Source: Bacteroidia bacterium
GTDB lineage: Bacteria > Bacteroidota > Bacteroidia > JAESSM01 > NORP286
Assembly: GCA_016764115.1 (NCBI GenBank)
Contig: JAESSM010000032.1
Location: 2,435 to 21,737 of the forward strand
DNA: 19,303 nucleotides
Direction of reading: 5' to 3'
A program made the translations under genes and the position numbers. This document shows, one piece after another, positions 1 to 8,024 of this stretch. How positions within the stretch are numbered: the first letter of the stretch is position 1; each line of letters begins with the position of its first letter. A model generated the notes under the pieces. That model had not been told where the DNA came from. It did not search any database and saw nothing but the letters and a program-made list of their open reading frames with translations.

Positions 1-759
1 TTATTTGGAGCATTACTGATCTATTTTTTCATTTTTCTATATGGTATACAAGTAATGAGAAGTGTGTTAGAAGAAAAGACAAATAGAATTGTAGAAATAA
101 TAATTTCTTCTGTAAAACCATTTCAATTAATGATGGGTAAAATAATTGGGGTGGCCATGGTTGGTTTAACCCAATTTTTATTGTGGGTATGTTTGGTCAT
201 GCTGATAAGTACACTTATTAATTCAGCATTTATGCCTGACAACGTTGCTGATCCTAACATGATAGGGGCATTATCCGAACAAGGCTCTTCACAGGGAAAA
301 AGCATTGAATCATTTATGAATGCTATTAACAGCATCAATTTAGGATATATGATCGGGGTATTTATATTCTATTTTTTAGGTGGATATCTCTTATATAGTT
401 CATTATTTGCGGCCGTTGGAGCAGCAGTTGATAATGAAGCAGATACTCAACAATTTGTTTTTCCGATAACAATACCTTTGGTTTTTGCATTTATTGTTGC
501 TCAAAGTGTATTAAAAAACCCAGATACTTCGCTAGCATTTTGGATGTCAATAATTCCTTTTACTTCCCCGGTAATCATGATAGCAAGAATACCTTTTGGG
601 GTACCTGCCCAAGAACTTATACTCTCCATGGTTTGCCTGGTAACCGGCTTTTTAATTACTACATGGTTGGCAGGAAGGATTTACAGAGTAGGTATTTTGA
701 TGTATGGTAAAAAACCATCCCTAAAAGAATTGGGGAAATGGTTATTTTACAAGCAGTAA
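1..759 (+). CDS. ABC-2 type transporter permease, C-terminal part (5' end outside window)
   Basis: This is the membrane permease subunit of an ABC-2 (NatB-like) exporter in the inner membrane; the substrate cannot be told from sequence. The frame is open from base 1, so the ATG at 55 is internal and the gene begins upstream of the window. About 252 codons are visible. The segment RSVLEEKTNRIVEIIISS, right after a first membrane helix, is the hallmark of the ABC2_membrane_3 permeases common in Bacteroidota. Five further hydrophobic helices follow, including those around GKIIGVAMVGLTQFLLW, GVFIFYFLGGYLLYSSLF and FVFPITIPLVFAFIVAQS, and a short basic cytoplasmic tail ends the protein. The ATPase partner is probably upstream and not visible. 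A 27-base spacer containing a 14-base palindrome separates it from ppx. Family assignment is confident; direction of transport is inference. Confidence 0.9.
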   Translation, partial: LFGALLIYFFIFLYGIQVMRSVLEEKTNRIVEIIISSVKPFQLMMGKIIGVAMVGLTQFLLWVCLVMLISTLINSAFMPDNVADPNMIGALSEQGSSQGKSIESFMNAINSINLGYMIGVFIFYFLGGYLLYSSLFAAVGAAVDNEADTQQFVFPITIPLVFAFIVAQSVLKNPDTSLAFWMSIIPFTSPVIMIARIPFGVPAQELILSMVCLVTGFLITTWLAGRIYRVGILMYGKKPSLKELGKWLFYKQ

Positions 760-761
760 GC

Positions 762-775
762 CAACATTAATGTTG
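762..775. promoter_or_regulatory. 14-bp perfect palindrome between permease and ppx
   Basis: The sequence CAACATTAATGTTG is its own reverse complement. It fills half of the 27-base spacer between the permease stop (757-759) and the Ppx/GppA start (787). It could be a dimeric regulator's operator or a small hairpin in the mRNA. No T-run follows it, so it is not an intrinsic terminator. Function is inferred only from symmetry and position. Confidence 0.3.
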
Positions 776-786
776 ACTCGCTGAAC

Positions 787-1713
787 ATGAAATCTGCAAT
801 ACTTGACCTCGGCACCAATACTTTTCATTTACTTATCGTTGAAATCAACTCCGGTAGTGTTCCCAAAATTCTATTCAAGACAAAAAAGGTCGTTAAATTG
901 GGTGTGAACGGTATCAATGAAGGAAACATCAATCCAGAATCCTTTCAGAGAGGCATCGATGCAATAATAGAACTAAAGAAACACATTATTTCAAATGAAG
1001 TAGTTTCTGTTTACGGCTTTGCTACTTCTGCAATAAGAAGCGCTTCTAATGGACAAGAATTTATTGCCGCAATAAAAAAGCAAACCCAAATTGATATTGA
1101 GATCATTTCCGGAGATAAAGAGGCTGAACTCATTTACCAGGGAGTTAGCCAAGCTGTTAATTTAACTGAATCAAATGTATTAATAATGGATATTGGAGGT
1201 GGAAGTGTTGAGTTTATCATTGCCAATCAAAAAGAAATTTTGTGGAAACAAAGTTTCGATATTGGAGCTGCCAGACTTAAAGAAACATTTCATACTTCAG
1301 AACCCATTGAACAAATCGAACAGGAAAAATTAAAGACTGATCTAAAAAAGAAGTTAACTCCATTAATAAAGTCAGTGAATAAATTTAATCCAACTGTTTT
1401 AATAGGAGCCTCAGGCACCTTTGACACTTTTGTCAAAATACTTTTTTATCAAGGAATTGTAAAAAACATAATCGATAACCAAACTGAATTTGAAATTGAT
1501 ATTGCCAAGTTGAAGCTACTTCATTACAAACTACTCAAATCTAATTTAAAGCAACGGCTAAAAATTAAAGGTATGGCAGCATTTCGGGCGGATATGATCG
1601 TTGTTGCTAGTATACTAACTCAGTTTGTTATTGATGAGTTTGATTTTAAGGAATTAAAAGTATCTGGTTATGCGCTTAAGGAAGGAGCTATTTCGCAATT
1701 ACGTAGTAATTGA
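787..1713 (+). CDS. ppx: Ppx/GppA family phosphatase (exopolyphosphatase-like)
   Basis: This is a member of the ASKHA-fold Ppx/GppA family, which removes terminal phosphates from polyphosphate or from pppGpp. At 308 residues it holds only the two-lobed catalytic core and lacks the HD-like C-terminal extension of the roughly 500-residue E. coli enzymes; this short form is usual in Bacteroidota. Visible signatures are the phosphate-1 loop ILDLGTNTFHLLI (residues 5-17), GFATSAIRSASNG, ISGDKEAELIYQGV with the catalytic Glu region, the phosphate-2 loop MDIGGGSVEFII, and IGASGTFDT near residue 207. ATG is the only sensible start, since the loop begins at residue 5. It lies 27 bases after the permease and is probably co-transcribed. 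Its stop codon directly abuts the stop codon of the opposing carboxypeptidase gene. Polyphosphate versus pppGpp as substrate cannot be decided here. Confidence 0.93.
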   Translation: MKSAILDLGTNTFHLLIVEINSGSVPKILFKTKKVVKLGVNGINEGNINPESFQRGIDAIIELKKHIISNEVVSVYGFATSAIRSASNGQEFIAAIKKQTQIDIEIISGDKEAELIYQGVSQAVNLTESNVLIMDIGGGSVEFIIANQKEILWKQSFDIGAARLKETFHTSEPIEQIEQEKLKTDLKKKLTPLIKSVNKFNPTVLIGASGTFDTFVKILFYQGIVKNIIDNQTEFEIDIAKLKLLHYKLLKSNLKQRLKIKGMAAFRADMIVVASILTQFVIDEFDFKELKVSGYALKEGAISQLRSN

Positions 1714-3255
1714 TTAGAGAGCCTCCTCCATCTTCAGATCATAAATCTCAGAATATTTCTTTTCTGCATAATCCATGAAGTGTTGGAAATTCAGTTTCTC
1801 CCCTGTTACTTTAACGCAAAGTTCTTCTGCTGAATACATTCTACCATGTTGATGTATTTTATCTCTCAACCAATCCAGCAATGGTTTCAATTCACCACTT
1901 TCAATTTGTGATGTCAAATCTGGAATTTCTTCCTTGGCTTTTGCGAAATACTGTGCAGAATAAAAACTTCCTATAGAATAAGTTGGGAAATAACCGATCA
2001 ATCCACTTGACCAGTGAATATCCTGAAGTACTCCCTCTTTATTAGATGGAACATCAACATCTAAATATTCTTTGTATTTAGAATTCCAGTATTCTGGTAA
2101 ATCTTTTACTTCAACATCACCCGCCATCAAAGCTTTTTCAATCTCATAACGTATTAAAATATGCGAATGATAAGTTAATTCATCAGCTTCAACTCTAATT
2201 AATGAAGGTTTAACCAAATTGATGGCTTTGTAAAACTCATCTAACGACACATTCGAAAGATTCTCATCAAACAAGCCCTGTAAATGAGGATAATTAGCAA
2301 CCCAGTATCCATATCCCCTACCCACATGATTTTCCCAGAGTCTTGATTGTGATTCATGCACCCCTAATGAAATAGCATCTCCCGTTGGTAAACCATAGTC
2401 ATCAGTGCTTAATCCTTGTTCATACAATGCATGCCCTCCTTCATGAATACAACTCCAGGTCATACTGGTAAAATCGTTTTCATTTATTCTTGTAGTAACG
2501 CGAACATCACATGGATTGAAATTCGTAGTAAATGGGTGGGCTGAAAGCTCTTGTAAGCCAGCATCAAAATCATAATGCATTTGTTTCAACAAGTCTATAC
2601 CAAAATCCCACTGCTTTTGATGGTCATAGTGCTTTTTCAGAAATGAATCCTCAACTTGAGCCTTTTGGCCAATTTTCTTCACAAAATCTACCAATTGCTT
2701 TCTCACATCAGTAAACAAAACATCAAGATCAGCAACCTTTGCTCCAGGTTCGAAGTTATCAAGCATCGCATTGTAAGGATGTTCTTCATAACCTAATATA
2801 TCACACTCTTGTCTTTTTAACTCAATTACTTTTTGCAGATGTAGTTCGAACATAGAAAAATCATCGGCTTCACGGGCCTTTTCCCATACATGAGTTGATT
2901 CAGCAACCGTCACACTTAACTTTTCTACAAATTCTGTTGGATACTTTTTCTTCTTCTCATAATCTTTTAAAGTCTCCTGAATATTTTTTGCTTCCCTTTC
3001 ATTCAAAGATGAATCATTATTCAACTCATTTAAAAGACCACCTAATTTCTCATCAACAAACATTTCATGTGAAATACCCGCCAATGTTCCTATTTGTTGC
3101 GCTCTAAATGCTGCACCTTTTGAAGGCATTATAGTTTCCTGATCCCAATGCAATAATGCGATTGTGTGGTGGACATCGGCAACCCTTTTCATTAGACCTT
3201 TATACTGCTCAAATTTATTACTCATAATTTTAACTTTTTGTTGATATTGGTTCAT
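1714..3255 (-). CDS. M32 family carboxypeptidase (Taq carboxypeptidase type)
   Basis: This is a zinc metallocarboxypeptidase of family M32, which removes C-terminal residues from peptides, probably in the cytoplasm since no signal peptide is seen. All the family signatures are present. They are HPF (residues 240-242), DVRVT of the DXRXT motif (250-254), the zinc motif HEGGH (271-275), ESQSR supplying the third zinc ligand (Glu301), IRVEADEL of the IRxxAD motif, and GVLQDIHW of the GxxQDxHW motif in the C-terminal third. At 513 residues it is normal for the family (about 500). The annotated ATG gives a short MNQYQQKVKI leader. An ATG ten codons downstream (base 3225) gives MSNKFEQYKG, which looks equally natural, so the start is uncertain. 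It is transcribed alone, divergent from the FG-GAP gene and convergent with ppx. Confidence 0.95.
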   Translation of the reverse strand: MNQYQQKVKIMSNKFEQYKGLMKRVADVHHTIALLHWDQETIMPSKGAAFRAQQIGTLAGISHEMFVDEKLGGLLNELNNDSSLNEREAKNIQETLKDYEKKKKYPTEFVEKLSVTVAESTHVWEKAREADDFSMFELHLQKVIELKRQECDILGYEEHPYNAMLDNFEPGAKVADLDVLFTDVRKQLVDFVKKIGQKAQVEDSFLKKHYDHQKQWDFGIDLLKQMHYDFDAGLQELSAHPFTTNFNPCDVRVTTRINENDFTSMTWSCIHEGGHALYEQGLSTDDYGLPTGDAISLGVHESQSRLWENHVGRGYGYWVANYPHLQGLFDENLSNVSLDEFYKAINLVKPSLIRVEADELTYHSHILIRYEIEKALMAGDVEVKDLPEYWNSKYKEYLDVDVPSNKEGVLQDIHWSSGLIGYFPTYSIGSFYSAQYFAKAKEEIPDLTSQIESGELKPLLDWLRDKIHQHGRMYSAEELCVKVTGEKLNFQHFMDYAEKKYSEIYDLKMEEAL

Positions 3256-3322
3256 TCTAATCAGTAAATTTATAAAAAATATCCCTTATTGAATGTTAAA
3301 ACAAAGATTCTTAATTGCTGGT

Positions 3323-3853
3323 ATGAAAAAAGCATTGTTGATATTAATGATTTTTACAAGTTACAGTTTAAAAAGCCAGGTTACTTTTACCGATTCTATA
3401 TCTTTAATACCTGGTAATTTTAAAAGTGTAATACCTGTTGGTGTGTTGGATATGAACAATGATGGATTTGATGACATTATTCATTTCAGGGACCGATACA
3501 CATTTGTTCTATCTTATTATAACAAGGGAAATGATTTTGACACTATAAACCTGGGAAAAATGGATTCGCTTAATTATGGATCTTACCCGTGGAGTATATG
3601 TGTGGGAGATTATGACAATGACGGTGATAATGATATTTTGTTTGGTGGAGGAACTGCTTCTCTATTATTAACAAACAGCTCAGAAAATGGAAATTTTATA
3701 TCTGAATATTTTCCAGATACTTTTTTGCGCAGGGTTCTAATTTCGTTGATATTAATAATGATGGGTTATTGGATATATTTATTTGCAATGATGATAGTGC
3801 AAATTATGTATACAAAAATAGCGGGGATTATTTTTTCAAAACCAATTCCTTAA
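3323..3853 (+). CDS. Secreted FG-GAP repeat protein, N-terminal part of a frameshifted gene
   Basis: This is the first reading frame of one gene that continues in another frame to 4950. The chosen ATG at 3323 gives a good Sec signal peptide, MKKALLILMIFTSYSLKSQ; an ATG ten codons upstream (3293) would bury that signal. Two calcium-loop FG-GAP/VCBS motifs follow, DMNNDGFDDI (about residues 43-52) and DYDNDGDNDI. Homology-like sequence stops near base 3727; after DTFL the frame reads an unrelated hydrophobic tail to the stop at 3853. In the frame one base back, the repeat resumes at once as AQGSNFVDINNDGLLDIF. The full protein would be a surface or secreted beta-propeller, and seven such motifs are visible across both parts. 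If the shift is real this part has lost its sorting domain and is probably non-functional. Confidence 0.75.
   Translation: MKKALLILMIFTSYSLKSQVTFTDSISLIPGNFKSVIPVGVLDMNNDGFDDIIHFRDRYTFVLSYYNKGNDFDTINLGKMDSLNYGSYPWSICVGDYDNDGDNDILFGGGTASLLLTNSSENGNFISEYFPDTFLRRVLISLILIMMGYWIYLFAMMIVQIMYTKIAGIIFSKPIP
3719..3735 (+). other. Frameshift junction at a six-T run
   Basis: Bases 3721-3726 are TTTTTT. Upstream coding uses the frame of base 3323 (ACT TTT TTG, 3719-3727). Downstream coding uses the frame one base earlier (GCG CAG GGT from 3727). The downstream frame has a TGA at 3703-3705, so the switch must lie between there and about 3740. The simplest reading is loss of one T in the homopolymer, either as a true mutation or as a sequencing error. 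The heptamer T TTT TTG also fits a -1 ribosomal slippery site, but I see no strong structure after it. Confidence 0.75.
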
Positions 3854-4950
3854 TTAACACAGGGAATGCAGCGGGCAACTATGCGAGTATCTGGACAGAT
3901 TATGACAACGATAGGGATTTAGATCTATACATTTCAAAATGTTATTCATATGCTGACAGCGCTAGTGATCCCAGAAGAATTAATGTACTTTATCAAAATG
4001 ATGGTAATGGCATTTTTACTGAAACTGCAAAAACGGCAGGAATAGATGACAGTTCACAATCATGGTGTGCAGATTTTGGAGATATTGATAATGATGGAGA
4101 TCTGGACATGTATTTGATCAATCACAAAGCTCCACATAAACTATTTGAAAATCTAGGGAGTGGTACATTTAAAGATTTTGACAATGATGGATTTGTAGAT
4201 TTACTAATAGCTGGTAATAGAACCTTTCTTTATTATAATAATGGTGATAAGACATTTACTTTGGATAGTATTTTTTCATCAATAAAACCTATCGGGCCAA
4301 CCTTTGCGGTAGGAGATATCAATAATGATGGATTTCTTGATATATATTTGGGTAAAGGCTTCGGTTCTTCAGAAAAATCTGACAAACTATATTTCAGTAA
4401 TAGTAACTCAAACAATTATGTCGCATTCTTATTACAAGGTAGCCCCAGTAATTTCAATGCTATTGGAGCAAGGTTATTTCTTTACGGAAACTGGGGAGTA
4501 CAAACCAGGGAAGTAAGGTCAGGAGAAAGTTACGGGGTGATGCATTCATTCAGGCAGAACTTTGGACTTGGCCAGGAGCAAAGTATTGATTCATTGGTTA
4601 TCTGGTGGCCATCAGGTCTAAAGCAAACTATAAAAGACATTGAACCAAATAGCTTTCATAAGATAGTTGAAGGATATGATATTGTTAATCTTGAAAAAAA
4701 TACTATCAATAAAAGACTGACAATTTACCCGAATCCTGCAGAAAGAGAAATCCACTTAATTATTCCATCTTCCAAACCGCCTCTTACAGTTACTATTCTT
4801 GATATAACAGGCAAAATTATTAATTCACAAAATATAGATCAAAGCAATAATATTAGCATTGATGTTAGAAGGTTAGCGGCCGGCACATATTTGATCAAGA
4901 TTGAAGATCAGAAGAATTCTGAATACATCGGAAAATTTCAAATAAAGTAA
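3727..4950 (+). CDS. FG-GAP / ASPIC-UnbV protein with T9SS sorting domain, C-terminal part of the frameshifted gene
   Basis: This is the continuation of the gene starting at 3323, one frame back; a lone TTG at 3769 could start it but has no signal peptide. Five further FG-GAP/VCBS motifs are visible: DINNDGLLDI, DYDNDRDLDL, DIDNDGDLDM, DFDNDGFVDL and DINNDGFLDI. They are followed by an ASPIC/UnbV domain (NAIGARLFLYG, TREVRSGESYG, FGLGQEQSIDSLVIWWPSG) and then a type A T9SS C-terminal domain (LTIYPNPAERE at about base 4720 to the end). The intact protein would be an extracellular beta-propeller exported through the type IX system and probably anchored to or shed from the surface. The fourth repeat follows its predecessor by about 32 residues instead of 45-60, as if part of a blade were missing. 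The stop codon abuts the stop of the opposing MFS gene. Confidence 0.85.
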   Translation, partial: AQGSNFVDINNDGLLDIFICNDDSANYVYKNSGDYFFKTNSLINTGNAAGNYASIWTDYDNDRDLDLYISKCYSYADSASDPRRINVLYQNDGNGIFTETAKTAGIDDSSQSWCADFGDIDNDGDLDMYLINHKAPHKLFENLGSGTFKDFDNDGFVDLLIAGNRTFLYYNNGDKTFTLDSIFSSIKPIGPTFAVGDINNDGFLDIYLGKGFGSSEKSDKLYFSNSNSNNYVAFLLQGSPSNFNAIGARLFLYGNWGVQTREVRSGESYGVMHSFRQNFGLGQEQSIDSLVIWWPSGLKQTIKDIEPNSFHKIVEGYDIVNLEKNTINKRLTIYPNPAEREIHLIIPSSKPPLTVTILDITGKIINSQNIDQSNNISIDVRRLAAGTYLIKIEDQKNSEYIGKFQIK

Positions 4951-6183
4951 TTAGCTTTTTTCTATTATCATTTTTCTATGTTCATAATCAACTATAAGGA
5001 AGTAATACCAAATTACTCCTACAGAATATAATGCAGCTGTAATAAAGAATATGGTTGAATAATTCAATCCTTCTGCTCTAAAATATCTGAATATTTGCGA
5101 ACTGAAAAACCAACTTCCTGACCATATTGACGCAATTAAAGAACTGGTCATTTCTTGATTTCGTTTTCCAACATAATTCATGGTAAGTTCAGAGGTCATT
5201 GGTCCTGCCATATTCATTAAAGGTTGACGTAGCATGTAACAGGCAATTGCAATATAAATTGCCCAATTGTAATTGCTATAAAACTCAGTTGTGGCAAGTA
5301 ATATCAATGCTAATACCGCCATTGTTTGCCCCACAGTTATTGCCACTTTATATCCGAATCTCCTCTTTACATAAGGAACTCCTATAGCAGCAAAAGCTAC
5401 TAGGCATGCTGTTATTGATCCTAAAAAAGAAAATTCATTAAAGTCCAATCCATGAATATTAAAGAAGAACAGATTAATAAAAGGTATTGTCAAACCCGCT
5501 CCTACCGCTATAATCAACACCGGAACCATAGATCTAACAATTAGCGACCAATCAAAATCCTTTAAATCATATCTACTGCTTTCACTTACTGGTACGGTTT
5601 CCTTTATTTTAACAAAGAATAAAACGATAATGGAACAAAAGCCTAAAACCGAAACCAATTGAAGGAGAAATTTCTCATCAAATAATACAGGATTTATCCA
5701 ACTAAAACTAAAGATCATAAACCCTGTAATGATGGTGCTGATACTCCATGTAGCATAATTCAATGAGATGGCTTCAGATTGTGTTTCTATTTTTGCATTC
5801 CTCATAATGAAAGGTAACATCACTACTTGGACACATGTAAGCGAAATTCCCCAAAGCAAAACTGAGATATTTGTTATGAATGGAAGATGATTATCAATTC
5901 CGTATAGAGTTAACAAGCCCAAAGCAGGACCACAAATGGCAGATACATAAAAGAAAGGCATCAGCTTCCTACCTTTTATGAATAACCCAAGCGGAAATGC
6001 AATAAGCATAACACCAAGAAATCTATAAGATATTACACTCGCAATCTCAGGATCTGTATACCCAATTTTGGTCATGTAGATATTGAGCACCAACATAAAG
6101 GCCGCATTGATCAACTGCAGAAATAATTCCGCAATTATTAATGTCAAAATAGGTCTTTCGAGAGTCTTGTAACGTTTAAACAA
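4951..6183 (-). CDS. MFS transporter, last gene of the biotin cluster
   Basis: This is a 410-residue Major Facilitator Superfamily membrane protein with about twelve hydrophobic segments; the substrate is unknown. Family features are the basic loop after the second helix (GLFIKGRKLMPFF), the central cytoplasmic loop near residues 195-212 (KIKETVPVSESSRYDLKDFD) between the two six-helix halves, and the matching loop in the second half (YVKRRFGYKVA). The start is TTG: upstream codons hold no ATG before an in-frame TGA, and the next Met (residue 30) would remove most of the first helix. One base separates it from the bioD stop, so it is very probably translationally coupled to bioD. Position in the biotin operon suggests transport of biotin, a precursor such as pimelate, or a related compound; that is inference. 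It ends abutting the FG-GAP gene's stop. Confidence 0.88.
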   Translation of the reverse strand: MFKRYKTLERPILTLIIAELFLQLINAAFMLVLNIYMTKIGYTDPEIASVISYRFLGVMLIAFPLGLFIKGRKLMPFFYVSAICGPALGLLTLYGIDNHLPFITNISVLLWGISLTCVQVVMLPFIMRNAKIETQSEAISLNYATWSISTIITGFMIFSFSWINPVLFDEKFLLQLVSVLGFCSIIVLFFVKIKETVPVSESSRYDLKDFDWSLIVRSMVPVLIIAVGAGLTIPFINLFFFNIHGLDFNEFSFLGSITACLVAFAAIGVPYVKRRFGYKVAITVGQTMAVLALILLATTEFYSNYNWAIYIAIACYMLRQPLMNMAGPMTSELTMNYVGKRNQEMTSSLIASIWSGSWFFSSQIFRYFRAEGLNYSTIFFITAALYSVGVIWYYFLIVDYEHRKMIIEKS

Positions 6184-6184
6184 G

Positions 6185-6805
6185 TTATAGATTAAATGAT
6201 TCTGAAAATTGAGATGTGTATTTCAGAATAGTTTCTTTAGAAATGTCATTCTCATGAAATACTCTACCCAAACAATTATATCCTGAATATTTCAAGATAA
6301 AATCTTCACTCTCTTGATTGGTTTCACCATTAAATATGATTCCCTTTACTGGAATGCTTCTACTTTTCAATCCATCTATTGATAATAAAGTATGATTGAT
6401 ACTTCCTAAATAGTTTTGTGAAACTAATACAACTTCACAATTCAACTTTTGAATCAAATCAATCACTAGATGTTTGTCGTTTAATGGAACCATCAACCCT
6501 CCGCATCCCTCTATGATCAAATTATTAGAAGTTTCAGGAATAGATATTTGATCAATATTAATTTCAACATCATCAATTTTAGCAGCAGCATGAGGCGACA
6601 TAGGCTCTGTCAGATTATATGTCTCTTCATGGAATACTGAGCTGTTATTTGATATCAACGCCCTTACTTTATCTGTATCAGAATTTTGAAGATCTCCTGC
6701 TTGAACAGGTTTCCAATAATCTGCATTTAATGCCTCAATGAGAATTGCAGCAATGAAAGTTTTACCAATTTCCGTTCCTATTCCTGTTACAAAATATACG
6801 CTCAT
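6185..6805 (-). CDS. bioD: Dethiobiotin synthetase BioD
   Basis: This enzyme is the ATP-dependent carboxylase that closes the ureido ring of 7,8-diaminopelargonic acid to give dethiobiotin, the step before BioB. The N-terminal P-loop is GIGTEIGKT (residues 8-16), followed by KPVQAGD (Lys32, substrate binding), YNLTEPMSPHAAA, and LIIEGCGGLMVPLN (the E-G-GGL-VPL motif contacting magnesium and phosphate). At 206 residues it is slightly shorter than E. coli BioD (about 225) but nothing essential seems missing. The ATG puts the P-loop at the expected distance from the start. It follows bioF across an 80-base repeat-rich spacer and is followed one base later by the MFS gene. Confidence 0.95.
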   Translation of the reverse strand: MSVYFVTGIGTEIGKTFIAAILIEALNADYWKPVQAGDLQNSDTDKVRALISNNSSVFHEETYNLTEPMSPHAAAKIDDVEINIDQISIPETSNNLIIEGCGGLMVPLNDKHLVIDLIQKLNCEVVLVSQNYLGSINHTLLSIDGLKSRSIPVKGIIFNGETNQESEDFILKYSGYNCLGRVFHENDISKETILKYTSQFSESFNL

Positions 6806-6807
6806 TA

Positions 6808-6886
6808 ATTCGTGTATTGGTGTATTCGTTGATTCGTGTATTAGTATTTATTATTGGTATCATTTGTATTCATTAGCATATTAGCA
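6808..6886. repeat. Degenerate short repeats between bioF and bioD
   Basis: The spacer between the bioF stop and bioD start is built of near-repeats. ATTCGTGTATT occurs at 6808 and again at 6832, 24 bases apart, each followed by a GT-T variant, with a partial ATTCGTT copy between them. The leftmost-in-operon part holds ATTAGCATATTAGCATTATT and ATTCATTAG. It looks like replication-slippage sequence of a kind often seen in Bacteroidota intergenic DNA (from memory). No hairpin with a T-run and no promoter box is visible. Confidence 0.5.
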
Positions 6887-8017
6887 TTATTCATTAGTTA
6901 CTACCTTCCTAATTACCTCTGATAATTTTACTATTTCTTCTTCCGTGTTAAATTCATGAATACAAATTCTCAATCTTTCTTTTCCTTTTGGAACAGTTGG
7001 ACTACGGATTGCTTTTACATTAAATCCTGCCTTTTGTATTTCATCAGCACAGTTACAAACTTTATCATTTCCAGGTATTAAAATGCATTGAATCGGACTT
7101 GAACTATCAATCAATTCAATATCACCAAGTAATTTAATTTTTACTTTAAATAAACTTACCAAACTACTGATTATTAAATTATTATGACTTGATACTGACA
7201 GCTTGTCATAAGCACATTTTATACTCAAATAACTATGAAAAGACATTGCTGTTGTATAAATGAATGACCTTGCATAGTTGATCAAATAATTTCTCAGATT
7301 TTCTGATCCCAATACGATTCCTCCATGACATCCCATAGCTTTTCCAAAAGTATGAACACGTACAAATACATCATTTTGCAAACCTAATTCAACCACCTTC
7401 CCTTCTCCTTTTTTACCAAAAATTCCTGTTGCATGAGCTTCATCTACGATCAAATTAGCATTATATTTTTTACACACTTCAACAACTTCAAGCAAAGGTG
7501 AGAAATCTCCATCCATCGAGTAAACTGATTCAATCGCAACAAATATATTTCCTGTAGCATTTTGTAATCTTTGTTCGAGATGCTCCATATCATTATGACG
7601 AAAACCAAATGATTTGGCCAGGCTCAATCTTATTCCATCACGAATAGAAGCATGACATAATGAATCATAAATAATTGTATCATTTCTTTGAGGAATAGAA
7701 GAAAACAATCCAACATTAGCATCATATCCTGAATTAAAGATCAATCCTGCTTCCGCATGATGATATAAAGCAATTTGCGCTTCAAGACTTTCAACAAATT
7801 CGGAGTTACCACTGATCAATCTAGAGCCTGTTGCACCAATATTGATATCTATATGCTTACGATATTCCTTTTGTATTCTATCTCTGAGTTCATTGGATTG
7901 CGCAAAGCCTAAGTAATCATTGGAGCAGAAATCTATAAGGTTTGTACTATTGCCTAATGTGCGCAATGCACCTGATCCAATTAAAGATTCTAATCGATTA
8001 TGAATTTCAGTTTCCAT
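6887..8017 (-). CDS. bioF: 8-amino-7-oxononanoate synthase BioF
   Basis: This PLP enzyme condenses pimeloyl-ACP (or pimeloyl-CoA) with alanine to give 8-amino-7-oxononanoate, the first committed step of the biotin ring pathway. With the ATG at 8017 it is 376 residues. Key sites are FCSNDYLGFA (residues 30-39), GATGSRLISG (61-70), His122 in DSLCHAS stacking on PLP, Asp192 and His195 in VDEAHATG, and the Schiff-base Lys226 in HTFGKAMG. A three-codon longer reading from TTG at 8026 is rejected because that codon lies inside the T-run of the terminator behind bioB. With no promoter box visible, expression probably depends on read-through of that terminator. BioA, which acts next, is not in the window. 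Confidence 0.95.
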   Translation of the reverse strand: METEIHNRLESLIGSGALRTLGNSTNLIDFCSNDYLGFAQSNELRDRIQKEYRKHIDINIGATGSRLISGNSEFVESLEAQIALYHHAEAGLIFNSGYDANVGLFSSIPQRNDTIIYDSLCHASIRDGIRLSLAKSFGFRHNDMEHLEQRLQNATGNIFVAIESVYSMDGDFSPLLEVVEVCKKYNANLIVDEAHATGIFGKKGEGKVVELGLQNDVFVRVHTFGKAMGCHGGIVLGSENLRNYLINYARSFIYTTAMSFHSYLSIKCAYDKLSVSSHNNLIISSLVSLFKVKIKLLGDIELIDSSSPIQCILIPGNDKVCNCADEIQKAGFNVKAIRSPTVPKGKERLRICIHEFNTEEEIVKLSEVIRKVVTNE

Positions 8018-8024
8018 AATTAAC

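Noticed and set aside
123..338. Antisense open frame inside the ABC permease gene
   Set aside because: It has no signal or family motif and lies wholly within a well-supported coding region. The same applies to the other small frames inside genes, for example 2532-2714, 8620-8811, 11559-11918 and 16359-16622.
3721..3727. Programmed -1 frameshifting at T TTT TTG
   Set aside because: The heptamer fits, but I see no stem-loop or pseudoknot just downstream, and this family is not known for frameshifting. A one-base loss is simpler.
4951..4990. Terminator at the FG-GAP / MFS junction using the T-run at 4955-4961
   Set aside because: The T-run on the plus strand has no stem in front of it and lies inside the MFS coding sequence.
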